Of a stretch of DNA of 64,000 nt, positions 34,608 to 44,083 are shown piece by piece. The first letter of the stretch is position 1. Each line of letters begins with the position of its first letter. Both the position numbers and the translations under genes were made by a program. Below the pieces are notes generated by a model, which was not told the origin of the DNA, ran no database searches, and saw only the letters and a list, made by a program, of their open reading frames with translations. This stretch comes from Devriesea agamarum (GTDB taxonomy: Bacteria; Actinomycetota; Actinomycetes; Actinomycetales; Dermabacteraceae): positions 2,894,881-2,958,880 of the forward strand of contig NZ_LN849456.1 in NCBI RefSeq assembly GCF_900070355.1, read 5' to 3'.

Positions 34608-35705
34608 TTAATCGAACATCACGACGCTGCGCAGAACAGAACCGTCATGCATTTTGGTGAAAGCGTCCTCCACATCGTGCAGAGAGCAGGTCTCGCTGAC
34701 GAAGGTATCCAGTGGTAACCGGCCCTGGAGGAACAGATCGATGAGGTAGGGGAAATCGCGCTCGGGCAGGCAGTCGCCGTACCACGAGGATTTCAATGCG
34801 CCACCCCGGCCGAAGATGTCCGCCAGCGGCAGTGTGAGCTCCGCTTCCGGATGCGGGACCCCGACCAGTACTACTCGTCCGGCGAGGTCACGCCCATAAA
34901 ACGCTGCACGGTAGGTTTCGGGCCGGGCCACGGCGTCGATCACCACATCGGCCCCGAACCCGCCGGTCAGTTCGCGAATGGCCTCGGCAACCTGTTCTGG
35001 ATTCATCTTCGCGGTGTTGACCGTGTGAGTGGCACCGACTTGGCAGGCGGCTGCGAATTTTCGTTCGTCGACATCGAGCGCGATGATGGTGGTGGCCCCT
35101 GCGAGCTGAGCTCCCGCGATCGCCGCATCACCCACGCCGCCGCAGCCGATCACCGCCACGGACTCACCGCGTTGGACTGCACCGGTGTTAACTGCGGCAC
35201 CGATTCCCGCCATCACTCCGCAGCCCAGCAGCCCTGCAACTTCCGGCGGGGCCGTGTCATGAACCCGGGTGCACTGCTTTTCATGGACGAGGGTTTTCTC
35301 GGCGAAGGCCCCGATGCCAAGCGCTGCCGTCAGCTCTGTTCCGTCGGTCAGCGTCATGGGCTGGGAGGCATTGTGGGTGGAAAAGCAGTATTCGGGAACA
35401 CCCTTGCGGCAGGCTCGGCACTGCCCGCATACGGCGCGCCAGTTGAGGATGACGTAGTCCCCAACCTCCACCATGCTGACCTGTGAACCGACGTGCGCGA
35501 CCTTGCCGGCCGCTTCATGCCCGAGCAGAAACGGGTAGTCGTCGGTAATAGCGCCGTTGCGATACGACAAGTCGGTATGGCACACCCCGCAAGCCAGGAC
35601 ATCGACGACCACATCGTGTGGTCCAGGATCGGGGATGAGAATGTCGACGAGTTCGGTCGGTTCATGAGCGGTCCGGGAGACCACTCCCTTAACGGTCCAC
35701 GGCAT
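34608..35705 (-). CDS. mscR: S-(hydroxymethyl)mycothiol dehydrogenase
   Basis: Zn alcohol dehydrogenase (MscR/AdhE2 type) that oxidises the formaldehyde-mycothiol adduct with [12 protein letters not shown] and GHEAAG give the catalytic Zn ligands; the four structural-Zn Cys lie in [15 protein letters not shown] (about 84-98). The NAD motif is [15 protein letters not shown] (about 184), and [18 protein letters not shown] is typical of the mycothiol class. The start at 35705 is set by AGGAGGT 6 bases upstream; the longer frame to 35732 is not needed. It implies mycothiol as the cell thiol. Confidence 0.9.
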   Translation of the reverse strand: MPWTVKGVVSRTAHEPTELVDILIPDPGPHDVVVDVLACGVCHTDLSYRNGAITDDYPFLLGHEAAGKVAHVGSQVSMVEVGDYVILNWRAVCGQCRACRKGVPEYCFSTHNASQPMTLTDGTELTAALGIGAFAEKTLVHEKQCTRVHDTAPPEVAGLLGCGVMAGIGAAVNTGAVQRGESVAVIGCGGVGDAAIAGAQLAGATTIIALDVDERKFAAACQVGATHTVNTAKMNPEQVAEAIRELTGGFGADVVIDAVARPETYRAAFYGRDLAGRVVLVGVPHPEAELTLPLADIFGRGGALKSSWYGDCLPERDFPYLIDLFLQGRLPLDTFVSETCSLHDVEDAFTKMHDGSVLRSVVMFD

Positions 35706-35900
35706 TGGTGACCTCCTTATGTGATGGGTCACTCCAGGCTAACCAATGCTTATGACACGGCAGGTGATCGAGCGGGTTGAATGTCCCGCAGAGTTGTAAA
35801 GATGCCTGGTCGTAGTGACCGGATTAGAATGGCTGATGGTCCGGCCGCCGTGCGTGAGATGCGGATGAGGCCGCCCCACACAACGGAAGGCCCCATCATC

Positions 35901-37160
35901 GTGACACCCAGTCCTGACAGCACGCCCTCAGGCGAGGGCGGAAGCGCCATCACCCCCACGTCTACGCCCACTCATGGCGGTTCGTTCGACACGGATATCA
36001 CCCCCGAGGTGATTGACGCCGCCGTGTGCGCGGCGCTCGCCGACATCGAGCAGGCATCCGGCACTGCTGAACTCAAAACGGTCCGCCAACGCCATATCGG
36101 CGATGGATCCGTGCTCGCAACGGCGGGACGGCGAATTGGCGCGCTTCCCAAAGAACTGAAAGCCAGTGTCGGCAAGTTGGTCGGCCAGGCGAAAGGCCGG
36201 GTCAATAAGGCGCTAGCCGACCGGCAGGCCGTGCTTTCCCGTCAGGAAGAAGAAGCGGCGCTGGCTGCGGAGACGGTTGATGTCTGCCTGCCCACGGATC
36301 GGAACCCGCGCGGCGCGTTGCACCCGCTGAGCATTTTGTCTGATCGGATCGCTGATTTCTTTGTCGGTCTCGGCTGGGAGATTGCCGAAGGACCCGAGAT
36401 TGAAGCTGAGTGGTTTAACTTCGATGCGCTGAACTTCGATGTTGACCACCCGGCGCGTCAGATGCAGGACACGTTCTACGTCGCTTCATCGACTCACCAA
36501 ACTGGTGCTGCCGGTGGGGACGGTCATAACGGTCGCGGTGCCGAGGTGGCGCAGGGCGCTGATGCCTCCGGCGCTGCAGAGCAGGCCAGTGGCCTGGTGT
36601 TGCGCACGCATACCTCCCCGGTTCAGGCGCGTTCCCTGCTGGAACGGGGTGTTCCGCTGTATATTGCGTGCCCCGGTCGGACGTTTAGAACCGATGAACT
36701 GGATGCTACCCACACCCCGGTGTTCCACCAGGTGGAGGGCCTTGCTATCGATGAAGGTCTCACGATGGCGAATCTGAAAGGCACCCTGGATGCGTTTGCT
36801 GCGGCGATGTTCGGTCCCGGGACGCTGACCCGTCTGCGGCCTAGCTACTTCCCGTTCACGGAGCCGAGCGCTGAAATGGACTTTAGGTGCTTTGCCTGCA
36901 CCGCGCGCAACGGTTTGGATCACGACGCAGCGCCGGACTGCCGAGTCTGTGGCGGAACCGGATGGATTGAATGGGGTGGCTGCGGCATGGTGAACCCGGC
37001 GGTTCTGCGGGCCTGCGGGATTGACCCTGAGCGTTACCAGGGGTTCGCATTCGGTATGGGAATCGAACGCACCCTGATGTTGCGCAACGGGGTTCAAGAT
37101 ATGCACGACATGGTGGAGGGCGATGTCCGCTTCTCCCAGCACTACGGGACGGAGATCTGA
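35901..37160 (+). CDS. pheS: Phenylalanyl-tRNA synthetase alpha subunit
   Basis: Class II aminoacyl-tRNA synthetase catalytic subunit. The N-terminal coiled coil (about 40-110) leads to HPLSILSDRIADFFVGLGWEIAEGPEIE, motif 2 region GLVLRTHTSPVQAR and TFRTDELDATHTPVFHQVEGLAID, the Cys-rich FxCFAC...CRVCGGTGWIEWGGCGMV, and motif 3 FGMGIERTLMLRNGV. A Gly/Ala-rich block of about 35 residues is inserted between DTFYV and GLVLRTHTS, where the family has a tight turn. The GTG at 35901 is preferred (GGAAGG upstream); the frame is open further to 35781. A -10 TAGAAT lies at 35825. Confidence 0.93.
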   Translation: MTPSPDSTPSGEGGSAITPTSTPTHGGSFDTDITPEVIDAAVCAALADIEQASGTAELKTVRQRHIGDGSVLATAGRRIGALPKELKASVGKLVGQAKGRVNKALADRQAVLSRQEEEAALAAETVDVCLPTDRNPRGALHPLSILSDRIADFFVGLGWEIAEGPEIEAEWFNFDALNFDVDHPARQMQDTFYVASSTHQTGAAGGDGHNGRGAEVAQGADASGAAEQASGLVLRTHTSPVQARSLLERGVPLYIACPGRTFRTDELDATHTPVFHQVEGLAIDEGLTMANLKGTLDAFAAAMFGPGTLTRLRPSYFPFTEPSAEMDFRCFACTARNGLDHDAAPDCRVCGGTGWIEWGGCGMVNPAVLRACGIDPERYQGFAFGMGIERTLMLRNGVQDMHDMVEGDVRFSQHYGTEI

Positions 37161-37161
37161 A

Positions 37162-39837
37162 ATGCCTCGCATTCCCCTGACCTGGCTCGCTGACCATGTG
37201 CGCCTAGGCGAAGGTGCCCGTGGCAGTGGCCAGGCGACGGCTGAAGCTGTGGCCGCTGATCTCGTGTCGGTGGGCCTGGAAGAAGAAGCGATTTACGGTG
37301 CGCAGGTTACCGGTCCGCTGGTGATTGGCCAGGTTCTCGATCTGGTGAAAGAACCCCAGAAAAATGGGAAAACCATTAATTGGTGCCGGGTTGACGTGGG
37401 GCCTGACCACAATCATGAGCACGACAATCCCAAGGATCCTCAGCCCGGTGATGAGCGTCCGAGTCGTGGGATCATCTGCGGTGCCCACAACTTTGTGCCC
37501 GGAGATTTCGTGGTGGTGTCCCTTCCCGGAACGGTGCTTCCCGGCCCGTTCCCAATCGCCGCTCGGAAAACCTACGGGCATATTTCAGATGGGATGATTT
37601 GTTCCACCGCCGAGCTTGGCCTGGGTGAAGACCCCGAGGACGGCATTATCGTGCTGGGGCGCGGCATTGCCGAGGGGATGACGGCAAAGCCTGGGGACGA
37701 CGCCATTGCGCTCTTCGGCCTGGGTGAAGAGGTCGTCGAGATTAACGTGACCCCAGACCGCGGATACTGCTTCTCTATGCGCGGGGTTGCGCGTGAATAC
37801 TCCCACGCCACCGGCGCCGAGTTTTCCGATCCAGTGCTCAGCATTGACGTGCCGCCAGCTGCCGGAGATTCCGTACCGGTAGAGCTCGCCGATGAGGCAC
37901 CGATCCGCGAGCAGGATGGCTGCTCCCAGTACATCGCCCAGCTGGTGACTGGGGTGAATGCGAAAGCGCCGAGTCCGCGCTGGATGCAGCAGCGCCTCAC
38001 CCTCGCCGGGATGCGTCCCATTTCTTTGATCGTGGACGTCGCGAACTATGTGATGCTGGATCTGGGGCAGCCATTGCACACTTTCGATGCGGCGCGGTTG
38101 TCGGCGCCGATTGTGGTGCGCCGGGCCCGCGTCGGTGAAGTGCTCACCACGTTGGATAATGTGCGACGAACGTTGCACCCCGAGGACCTGGTGATCTGCG
38201 ACAGCGAAGGCGGGCACGGCGAGCGCGTGTTGGCCATCGCCGGGGTGATGGGGGGCGCGAGCACCGAGGTCACAGACGAGACCACCGACGTGCTGATCGA
38301 AGCGGCCACGTTCTCCTCCTTCAGCATCGCGCGGTCGGCTCGCAGGCATAAGTTGCCCAGTGAAGCCTCGAAACGGTTTGAGCGGGGAGTTGATCCCGCT
38401 CTGGCCGAAGTCGCCGCGATCCGAGCCGCCCAGCTGATCGCTGAATATGGCGGCGGAACTGTGGACGCTACGAGGACGGTGGTTGGATCCCAGCGGCAGC
38501 CAGAACCAATTGACCTCGATATGAAGGCTGCGGCCAACCTGGTCGGGGTCGAGTATTCGCGCGAAGAGATTGTCGACAGCCTGAGGATGCTGGGATGCCA
38601 CATCCAGGCCGCACCCGCCGCGGATGCTCCGAATGATGCTGGTCCTGGCGCTGAAGTAAGCAATCATGACTCCGGTTCAGATCAGCTGCACCAGATCGAT
38701 GTGCTGCGCGTGACACCGCCGACCTGGCGCCCAGATCTAAAGCATCGGGAAGATCTGATCGAAGAAATCGCGCGGCTCAACGGGTATGACCGGATCCCAT
38801 CCGTTCTTCCCAAGGCTCCGGCAGGAGGCCGGGGGCTGACGCTCGCACAGCGTCGCCGCCGCACCGTCGCTTTGACCCTCGCTGAAAAGGGTCTGACCGA
38901 GGTGCTGTCGTATCCCTTCACCGGTGAGGCCACGTTTGAAGCGCTCGGATATGCCGAGGATGATCGGCGCCGGGACACGGTTCGGCTCGCCAACCCAATC
39001 TCCGAGGCAGACGGAAGCATGCGCACCGAGCTGCTCCAGACGCTGCTCCCGGTGGCGCGCCTCAATATCGGTCGAGGCGCTGACGATGTGGCTCTGTTCG
39101 AGATCGGTTTGGTGTCGGCACCGTCATCGGCGGGACCAGTTCCTTCGCTGGAGGTGGCACAGCGCCCCAGCGATGAGCAGCTCGCGCAGCTTGCAGCCGC
39201 AGTGCCGGCGCAGCCGCGTCATCTAGCAGCGGTGATAGGTGGGCCAACGGGTAAATCGTCGTGGTACGGGCCCGCCCGGGTGGCAGATTGGTCCGACGCC
39301 GTAGACGCGGCGCGACGAGTGCTCGACAGCATCGGTGTGGTCTATGACGTCGTCCAGACTGAGCGGGCCCCGTGGCATCCGGGCCGTTGTGCTGAGCTGC
39401 GTGCTCAGGACGGCACCGTCCTCGGATATGCTGGTGAGTTGCATCCGCGCGTTGCTAAAGCCTTCGGGTTGCCACACCGCACCAGTGCCTGCGAGCTCAG
39501 CCTGGATGCTGCGTTTGCGGCTGCGCCCGATCTGGTGCCAGCCGAACCGCTATCGACCTACCCGGTGGCAAAAGAAGACTTCGCTTTTGTGGTGGACCAG
39601 ACCATGCCGGCTAGCGCCATCGAGGCGGCAATCACCGCAGGCATCGGGGATGTGCTCGAAAGCGTGCGCCTGTTCGACGTTTATGTGGGTGAACAGGTGG
39701 GCGAGGGGAAGAAATCCCTGGCGTTTGCTGTGCGTTTACGTTCTGCTGAGGGAACCCTCACCGCGGACCAGATCGGTGCTGCTCGTGAGCGCTGTATCCG
39801 CGCCGTCCAGGCGATTGGTGGTGTTCTGCGCGCCTGA
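37162..39837 (+). CDS. pheT: Phenylalanyl-tRNA synthetase beta subunit
   Basis: 891 aa, forming the alpha2-beta2 enzyme with PheS. MPRIPLTWLADHV opens the protein; the tRNA-binding EMAP domain (about 45-170), B3/B4 editing domain (KAPSPRWMQQRLTLAGMRPISLIVDVANYVML and SEASKRFERGVDP), B5 domain and C-terminal FDX-ACB anticodon-binding domain (STYPVAKEDFAFVVDQ...) follow. An Ala/Asp/Asn-rich insert (about 483-510) sits in the B5 domain before the conserved VTPPTWRPDLKHREDLIEEIAR. The ATG comes 1 base after the pheS stop, so it is coupled. A strong terminator follows. Confidence 0.96.
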   Translation: MPRIPLTWLADHVRLGEGARGSGQATAEAVAADLVSVGLEEEAIYGAQVTGPLVIGQVLDLVKEPQKNGKTINWCRVDVGPDHNHEHDNPKDPQPGDERPSRGIICGAHNFVPGDFVVVSLPGTVLPGPFPIAARKTYGHISDGMICSTAELGLGEDPEDGIIVLGRGIAEGMTAKPGDDAIALFGLGEEVVEINVTPDRGYCFSMRGVAREYSHATGAEFSDPVLSIDVPPAAGDSVPVELADEAPIREQDGCSQYIAQLVTGVNAKAPSPRWMQQRLTLAGMRPISLIVDVANYVMLDLGQPLHTFDAARLSAPIVVRRARVGEVLTTLDNVRRTLHPEDLVICDSEGGHGERVLAIAGVMGGASTEVTDETTDVLIEAATFSSFSIARSARRHKLPSEASKRFERGVDPALAEVAAIRAAQLIAEYGGGTVDATRTVVGSQRQPEPIDLDMKAAANLVGVEYSREEIVDSLRMLGCHIQAAPAADAPNDAGPGAEVSNHDSGSDQLHQIDVLRVTPPTWRPDLKHREDLIEEIARLNGYDRIPSVLPKAPAGGRGLTLAQRRRRTVALTLAEKGLTEVLSYPFTGEATFEALGYAEDDRRRDTVRLANPISEADGSMRTELLQTLLPVARLNIGRGADDVALFEIGLVSAPSSAGPVPSLEVAQRPSDEQLAQLAAAVPAQPRHLAAVIGGPTGKSSWYGPARVADWSDAVDAARRVLDSIGVVYDVVQTERAPWHPGRCAELRAQDGTVLGYAGELHPRVAKAFGLPHRTSACELSLDAAFAAAPDLVPAEPLSTYPVAKEDFAFVVDQTMPASAIEAAITAGIGDVLESVRLFDVYVGEQVGEGKKSLAFAVRLRSAEGTLTADQIGAARERCIRAVQAIGGVLRA

Positions 39838-39856
39838 GCGGGTGAGAGATCAATGA

Positions 39857-39890
39857 GAAGGGCCGGGGGCGATATGCCCCCGGCCCTTTC
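39857..39890 (+). terminator. pheST terminator, usable from both sides
   Basis: GGGCCGGGGGC pairs with GCCCCCGGCCC around a 5-base loop, followed by TTTC. It lies between convergent pheT and the ABC binding-protein gene, so it probably ends both. Confidence 0.85.
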
Positions 39891-39941
39891 ATGTCACCGG
39901 TGCGCAAGTGCTACCTCACCGGTTCGTCACCGACAGACGGT

Positions 39942-41687
39942 TTATTTCTTGGACGGCTCGAAGTCCCGGACGGTGCCGATGATGTTGTTCCATCCGGTGA
40001 TGCGCGGGAAGTAATCGATCTCGTCAGCTTTCTTGAGACCGCTCCATTTCTTCGTTGAGTACATACCACCGGCGCCGTTATTTTGAACCGGAATGTACGG
40101 TGCTTCGTCAGCGATCGCCTTCTGCACGATCTGGCAGAGCTCAGCTAGTTTCTTGGTGTCTTCCAAAGGCGTGTTCATCATCTCCAGGATGGCATTGCTG
40201 ACCGCTTCCGGAGTCTTCCAGCGACCGTAGTTGCCGTCGGCCTTTTCGTCGCCGACCTGGTAGAACTTGGTGAGGCGGTACATGGCGAAGGCTTGGAAGG
40301 CGCCGCCCGCAGCATTGGTTGTCCACAAGCCGAGGTCGTAGTCGCCCTTCGACTGTGCAGGACCGTACACTTCCTTGGGCAGCGGAGTGAACTTGATATC
40401 CAGCCCCAGGTTTTTCTTCCACTGGTCGCACACCACGGGCATGGTGGCCATCTCCACCGCATTGTCATTTGAAATGTGCAGCTGCAAAGGATAGGACTTT
40501 CCATCCTTGACCAAGTTGCCGTTTTCGATGGTCCAGCCCGCATCCTTGAGCTCTTTCTTAGCCTGTTCGACATCGGGGGTGAGAGGCTTTTGGTACTCGG
40601 GCAGCAGCATGTCCTTGTAGATCACTGGATCCAGACCGGTAATGCTCGGAACCGTGTAGTCGATACCACCCGCCTTGGCCACGATATTCATATCCACCGA
40701 CGCGCGCAGTGCCTTGCGTACGGCAACGTCCGAGCAGGGCAGACGGTGCGCGGCCATGATGATGCCACGGGTGGAGCCGTCTGGGTAGTAGCGGTACCCG
40801 TTGTGAGGATCGCGCGGGACGAAGCTGTTGAGCAGGCCGGGGGCTCCGCCTTCGGCCCAGTCCACTTTGCCGTCACTGATCTGGGACTGGATGTTGCCTG
40901 CCTGTCCTGCCGGAACTAGGCGTACTTCTTTGACGCCCTTGGTTTTCTCGCCCCAGTAGTCATCGCGAATCGTGATCGTGATTTCCTGATTAGCGAAGCT
41001 CTTAAGCTTGCCCGGACCGGTACCCACCGGGTTTTTGTCGATAAAGGACTTGCGGTCAACGTTTTTGTAGATGTGTTCGGGGAAAATGGGGTAGTACAGC
41101 GAGAGCGGTAGATCCTCGGCGTACTGCGGCTCGTTGTAGTGCAGTACCACGGTGTACTCATCGGGGGTTTCGATGGGCGATTTGAGGAACTCGTAAGTGC
41201 CTTCGGCGTTCTTCTCCGGCGAGGGCGGTCCGAACACGAAGTCGTAGGTGAAGGCGACATCTTTGGAGGTAAACGGTTTGCCGTCGTTCCAGGTGACGCC
41301 TTTGCGTAGGGTGTAGGTGGCAACTTTTCCACCGTCGGTGTACACCACTTTTTCGGCGAGGTGCGGTACCAGCTTCATGCCGTTTTTGGATGAGATGCGG
41401 AAGAGCGTTTCAAAGAACAGACTGGTTCCGGCCGCCGTTTCGCCGCCGCCGTAGGAGTTGAAGTTCTCCGGGAACATGTTCGAGGTGCTCACCTGCGTGC
41501 CGATGGTGAGGACACCGTCATTGTTGATCGTGCCTTGCATCTCACGGGCGCCGGAGTCCGCTGAGGGAGCTGCGCCTTTGTCTTTAGATGAGCCGCAGGC
41601 CGCCAGAGCGGGGACGGTTACGGCGACTGCTCCGAGCATGAGTACGCGCCGCCTGGAAAGACCGGAGCGGGGATCCTGAGGGGTCAT
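39942..41687 (-). CDS. ABC transporter substrate-binding lipoprotein, family 5 (peptide type)
   Basis: 581-aa SBP_bac_5 protein. A twin-Arg-like N-terminus (SRRRVLMLGAVAVTVPALAACG) ends in a lipobox LAAC, so it is a membrane-anchored lipoprotein. Family motifs are LRKGVTWNDGKPFTSKDVAFTYD (about 125-147), the VALRKALRASVDMN-like segment (DVAVRKALRASVD), and the C-terminal VQKAIADEAPYIPV. It is the last gene of a five-gene minus-strand block, after two ATPases and two permeases. Specificity (di/oligopeptide or another solute) cannot be told from sequence. Confidence 0.92.
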   Translation of the reverse strand: MTPQDPRSGLSRRRVLMLGAVAVTVPALAACGSSKDKGAAPSADSGAREMQGTINNDGVLTIGTQVSTSNMFPENFNSYGGGETAAGTSLFFETLFRISSKNGMKLVPHLAEKVVYTDGGKVATYTLRKGVTWNDGKPFTSKDVAFTYDFVFGPPSPEKNAEGTYEFLKSPIETPDEYTVVLHYNEPQYAEDLPLSLYYPIFPEHIYKNVDRKSFIDKNPVGTGPGKLKSFANQEITITIRDDYWGEKTKGVKEVRLVPAGQAGNIQSQISDGKVDWAEGGAPGLLNSFVPRDPHNGYRYYPDGSTRGIIMAAHRLPCSDVAVRKALRASVDMNIVAKAGGIDYTVPSITGLDPVIYKDMLLPEYQKPLTPDVEQAKKELKDAGWTIENGNLVKDGKSYPLQLHISNDNAVEMATMPVVCDQWKKNLGLDIKFTPLPKEVYGPAQSKGDYDLGLWTTNAAGGAFQAFAMYRLTKFYQVGDEKADGNYGRWKTPEAVSNAILEMMNTPLEDTKKLAELCQIVQKAIADEAPYIPVQNNGAGGMYSTKKWSGLKKADEIDYFPRITGWNNIIGTVRDFEPSKK

Positions 41688-41825
41688 GATGTTATCTCCT
41701 TCGATATGGGTGGGGGATACTGCGGGTGGGTGGTAAAGGATCGGGTTGAGGTTGTGATGCTTTCTCTTCGGGTGAGAACTTTGAGTGGGTTTAGTCAGAT
41801 GAGTTCGGTGTGTGGTGAACCTCAG

Positions 41826-42887
41826 CTAGTCCCGGGTAAAAGCAGGGTTATTCTCAGCGAGCCAGCAGGTGACCATCCGCCCGCTAACTCGGTCATCGAA
41901 CTTCGGCAATGGCGAATCGGTGCACTTGGGCATCGCCAGGGGACAGCGGGAGGCAAAGCGGCAGCTGGTGACTTCGATGGAGTTGTCCACGGGCTGCACA
42001 TCGGAGATGCGGGTGGTGATCGGTTTGCCGGAGCCTTTATAGCGGGCCGGGTCTGGGGCCGCGTTGAGCAGCAACGAGGTATAGGGGTGAATGGGGGAGG
42101 AAATGATGTCTTCGGTGGGGCCGCTCTCCACAAGCTTTCCGCCGTACATCACGTTGATGCGGTCGGAAAGGTACCGGGCACTGGCGATGTCGTGGGTGAT
42201 GTAGAGGATGGCGACGTTTTCGCTCTCGCGCAGGTCCTTGAGGAGGTTCAGCACGTCTAAGCGGATCGAGGCGTCGAGCATCGAGGTGGGTTCATCGGCT
42301 AGCAAAACGCTGGGATTAACGGCGAGCCCGCGCGCGATCGCGATGCGTTGCCGCTGTCCGCCAGATAGATCCGTGGGATAGCGGTCAAGATAGCGCGAGG
42401 CAGGCGTCATGTTGACCTTACCGAGGAGCTCTAGCAGACGTTCTTTAATCGCCGTTCGACTGAGCTTGGGGAAGTGGATTTTCACCACGCGCGATAAGAT
42501 CGTGCGGTTTTTCTTCAAGCCGTTCAATGAGGCGAAGGGGTCTTGGTAGATCAGTTGGACATCGCGGTAGTAGGCGCGGCGGGCACGCTGGCCCTTAATC
42601 TTGATCGGTTTGCCGTTAAACAGAATCTCACCGCTAGTTGCCTTGTAAATAAGTGCGAATAAGCGGGCGATCGTGGTTTTTCCGGAGCCAGATTCTCCGA
42701 CCAACGCGCTGATTTGCCCCGGATAGAGTTTGAGATCTACTCCGTCGAGTGCTCGAATGGTTACTTTGCGTCCGGAGGCGTCGGTGCCAGGAAAGTGGAG
42801 TTTAACATTGCGGGCTTCCAGCACCGGGACCTGGTCCTCGGGTCGCGGCGAGGCCGCCGACTGCTCATGGGTAAGTGATTGAGTCAT
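41826..42887 (-). CDS. Oligopeptide-type ABC transporter ATPase (OppF-like)
   Basis: 353 aa. Walker A GESGSGKTT (about 61-69), Q-loop LIYQDPFASL, signature LSGGQRQRIAIARGL, Walker B VLLADEPTSMLD and H-loop YITHD. The C-terminal oligopeptide-ABC extension has four Cys-type residues (CRFASRCPLAMPKC), which often bind an Fe-S cluster in this group. It overlaps the upstream ATPase gene by 4 bases. 138 bases with no gene separate it from the binding-protein gene downstream. Confidence 0.93.
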   Translation of the reverse strand: MTQSLTHEQSAASPRPEDQVPVLEARNVKLHFPGTDASGRKVTIRALDGVDLKLYPGQISALVGESGSGKTTIARLFALIYKATSGEILFNGKPIKIKGQRARRAYYRDVQLIYQDPFASLNGLKKNRTILSRVVKIHFPKLSRTAIKERLLELLGKVNMTPASRYLDRYPTDLSGGQRQRIAIARGLAVNPSVLLADEPTSMLDASIRLDVLNLLKDLRESENVAILYITHDIASARYLSDRINVMYGGKLVESGPTEDIISSPIHPYTSLLLNAAPDPARYKGSGKPITTRISDVQPVDNSIEVTSCRFASRCPLAMPKCTDSPLPKFDDRVSGRMVTCWLAENNPAFTRD

Positions 42888-44083
42888 CGCGCATCTCCCA
42901 CCGGTTGAGGGTCAGTGTGACCTGGAGTTTCGGAGTCTTGGATGGGGTTGTCGGCCAGAGCCCGTTCGCCCTGCTGATGGACGATCTCCTCGGAACTGAG
43001 TTCGCCATTGGAGAAAAAGCAGGCTGACCGGCCGCCTGGGATATCGCGCAGCTCGGGAATGCGCTCGTGGCAGATGGGCATCGCCACATCGCATCGGGGA
43101 GAGAACGCGCAGCCTTTGGGGAGGTCGAGCAGATCGGGTGGTGACCCTGGGATGCCCTGGAGCCTCCGCACGGGTTCCGATAGCGGTGGGAACGCGCGGC
43201 GTAGAGCACGCGTGTAGGGGTGCTTGGCGGATTCGTGGAGGCGTTTGGCGGTTCCGATTTCCACGATTTTGCCGCCGTACATGATGGCGATCTTGTCGGA
43301 GATTTCCAGGAGCAGCGACAGGTCGTGGGTGACGAAGACGATCGCGAATCCGAGTTCGGCTTGGGCACTTAGAAGCTGCTGCAGAATTTGGCGCTGCATC
43401 ACAACGTCCACCGCGGTGGTCGGCTCATCCATGAGGACGAGATCCGGGTTGCAGGCAAGGGACAGCGCGATCAACGCGCGCTGTTGCATTCCGCCGGAGA
43501 GCTGGAATGGGAACGCGGTGAGTCGTTCGGAGGATATTCCGACCAGGGAGAGCAACTCGCCAGCCCGGGCCATGGCGGCTTTGCTCGACAGTTCTTTGTC
43601 GTGGCGTTGGAGGACGTCGGTGAACTGTTCACCGAGTCTAATGACCGGGTTGAGGCAGGCCATGGCGGACTGCATGACGATGGAGATGTTGCTCCAGCGA
43701 TACGGTTCGAGCTCTTCTTCGCTGAGGGCGACGAGGTCGACGCGGGGGCTGCCGTCGGTGGGGTGCAGCCAGATCTCCCCGGCGGACGTGGCGGCGGGCA
43801 TGCGCTGAAGTCGGCCGAGGGCATTTAGCAGCGTTGATTTGCCGCTGGCTGACTCACCGGCGACCCCCAGGATTTCTCCGCGACGCAGGGTGAAGGTGAT
43901 ATCGTCGCAGGCCCGAATATTTCCGTCCTCGGTGACGTAGTCCACGCACAGTCCTTGGACGTCGAGCAGAACCGGGGAGGTTTCCAGACGCTGGAGGATC
44001 TGTTCCTCGGTTTCGTGGACGGTCACGTTGGAGTGGGTGTGCGGGTTGGTATCGCCGGTCGTGGTGGTGTGGGTGAGGGTCAT
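42884..44083 (-). CDS. Oligopeptide-type ABC transporter ATPase (OppD-like)
   Basis: 399 aa. After a Thr/His-rich leader (about 1-40), Walker A GESASGKST (about 76-84), Q-loop IVMQSAMACLNP, signature LSGGMQQRALIALSLACNPD, Walker B LVLMDEPTTAVD and H-loop FVTHD are in order. The C-terminal Cys block CAFSPRCDVAMPIC is typical. It overlaps both neighbours by 4 bases. Works as a heterodimer with the OppF-like ATPase. Confidence 0.93.
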   Translation of the reverse strand: MTLTHTTTTGDTNPHTHSNVTVHETEEQILQRLETSPVLLDVQGLCVDYVTEDGNIRACDDITFTLRRGEILGVAGESASGKSTLLNALGRLQRMPAATSAGEIWLHPTDGSPRVDLVALSEEELEPYRWSNISIVMQSAMACLNPVIRLGEQFTDVLQRHDKELSSKAAMARAGELLSLVGISSERLTAFPFQLSGGMQQRALIALSLACNPDLVLMDEPTTAVDVVMQRQILQQLLSAQAELGFAIVFVTHDLSLLLEISDKIAIMYGGKIVEIGTAKRLHESAKHPYTRALRRAFPPLSEPVRRLQGIPGSPPDLLDLPKGCAFSPRCDVAMPICHERIPELRDIPGGRSACFFSNGELSSEEIVHQQGERALADNPIQDSETPGHTDPQPVGDAR

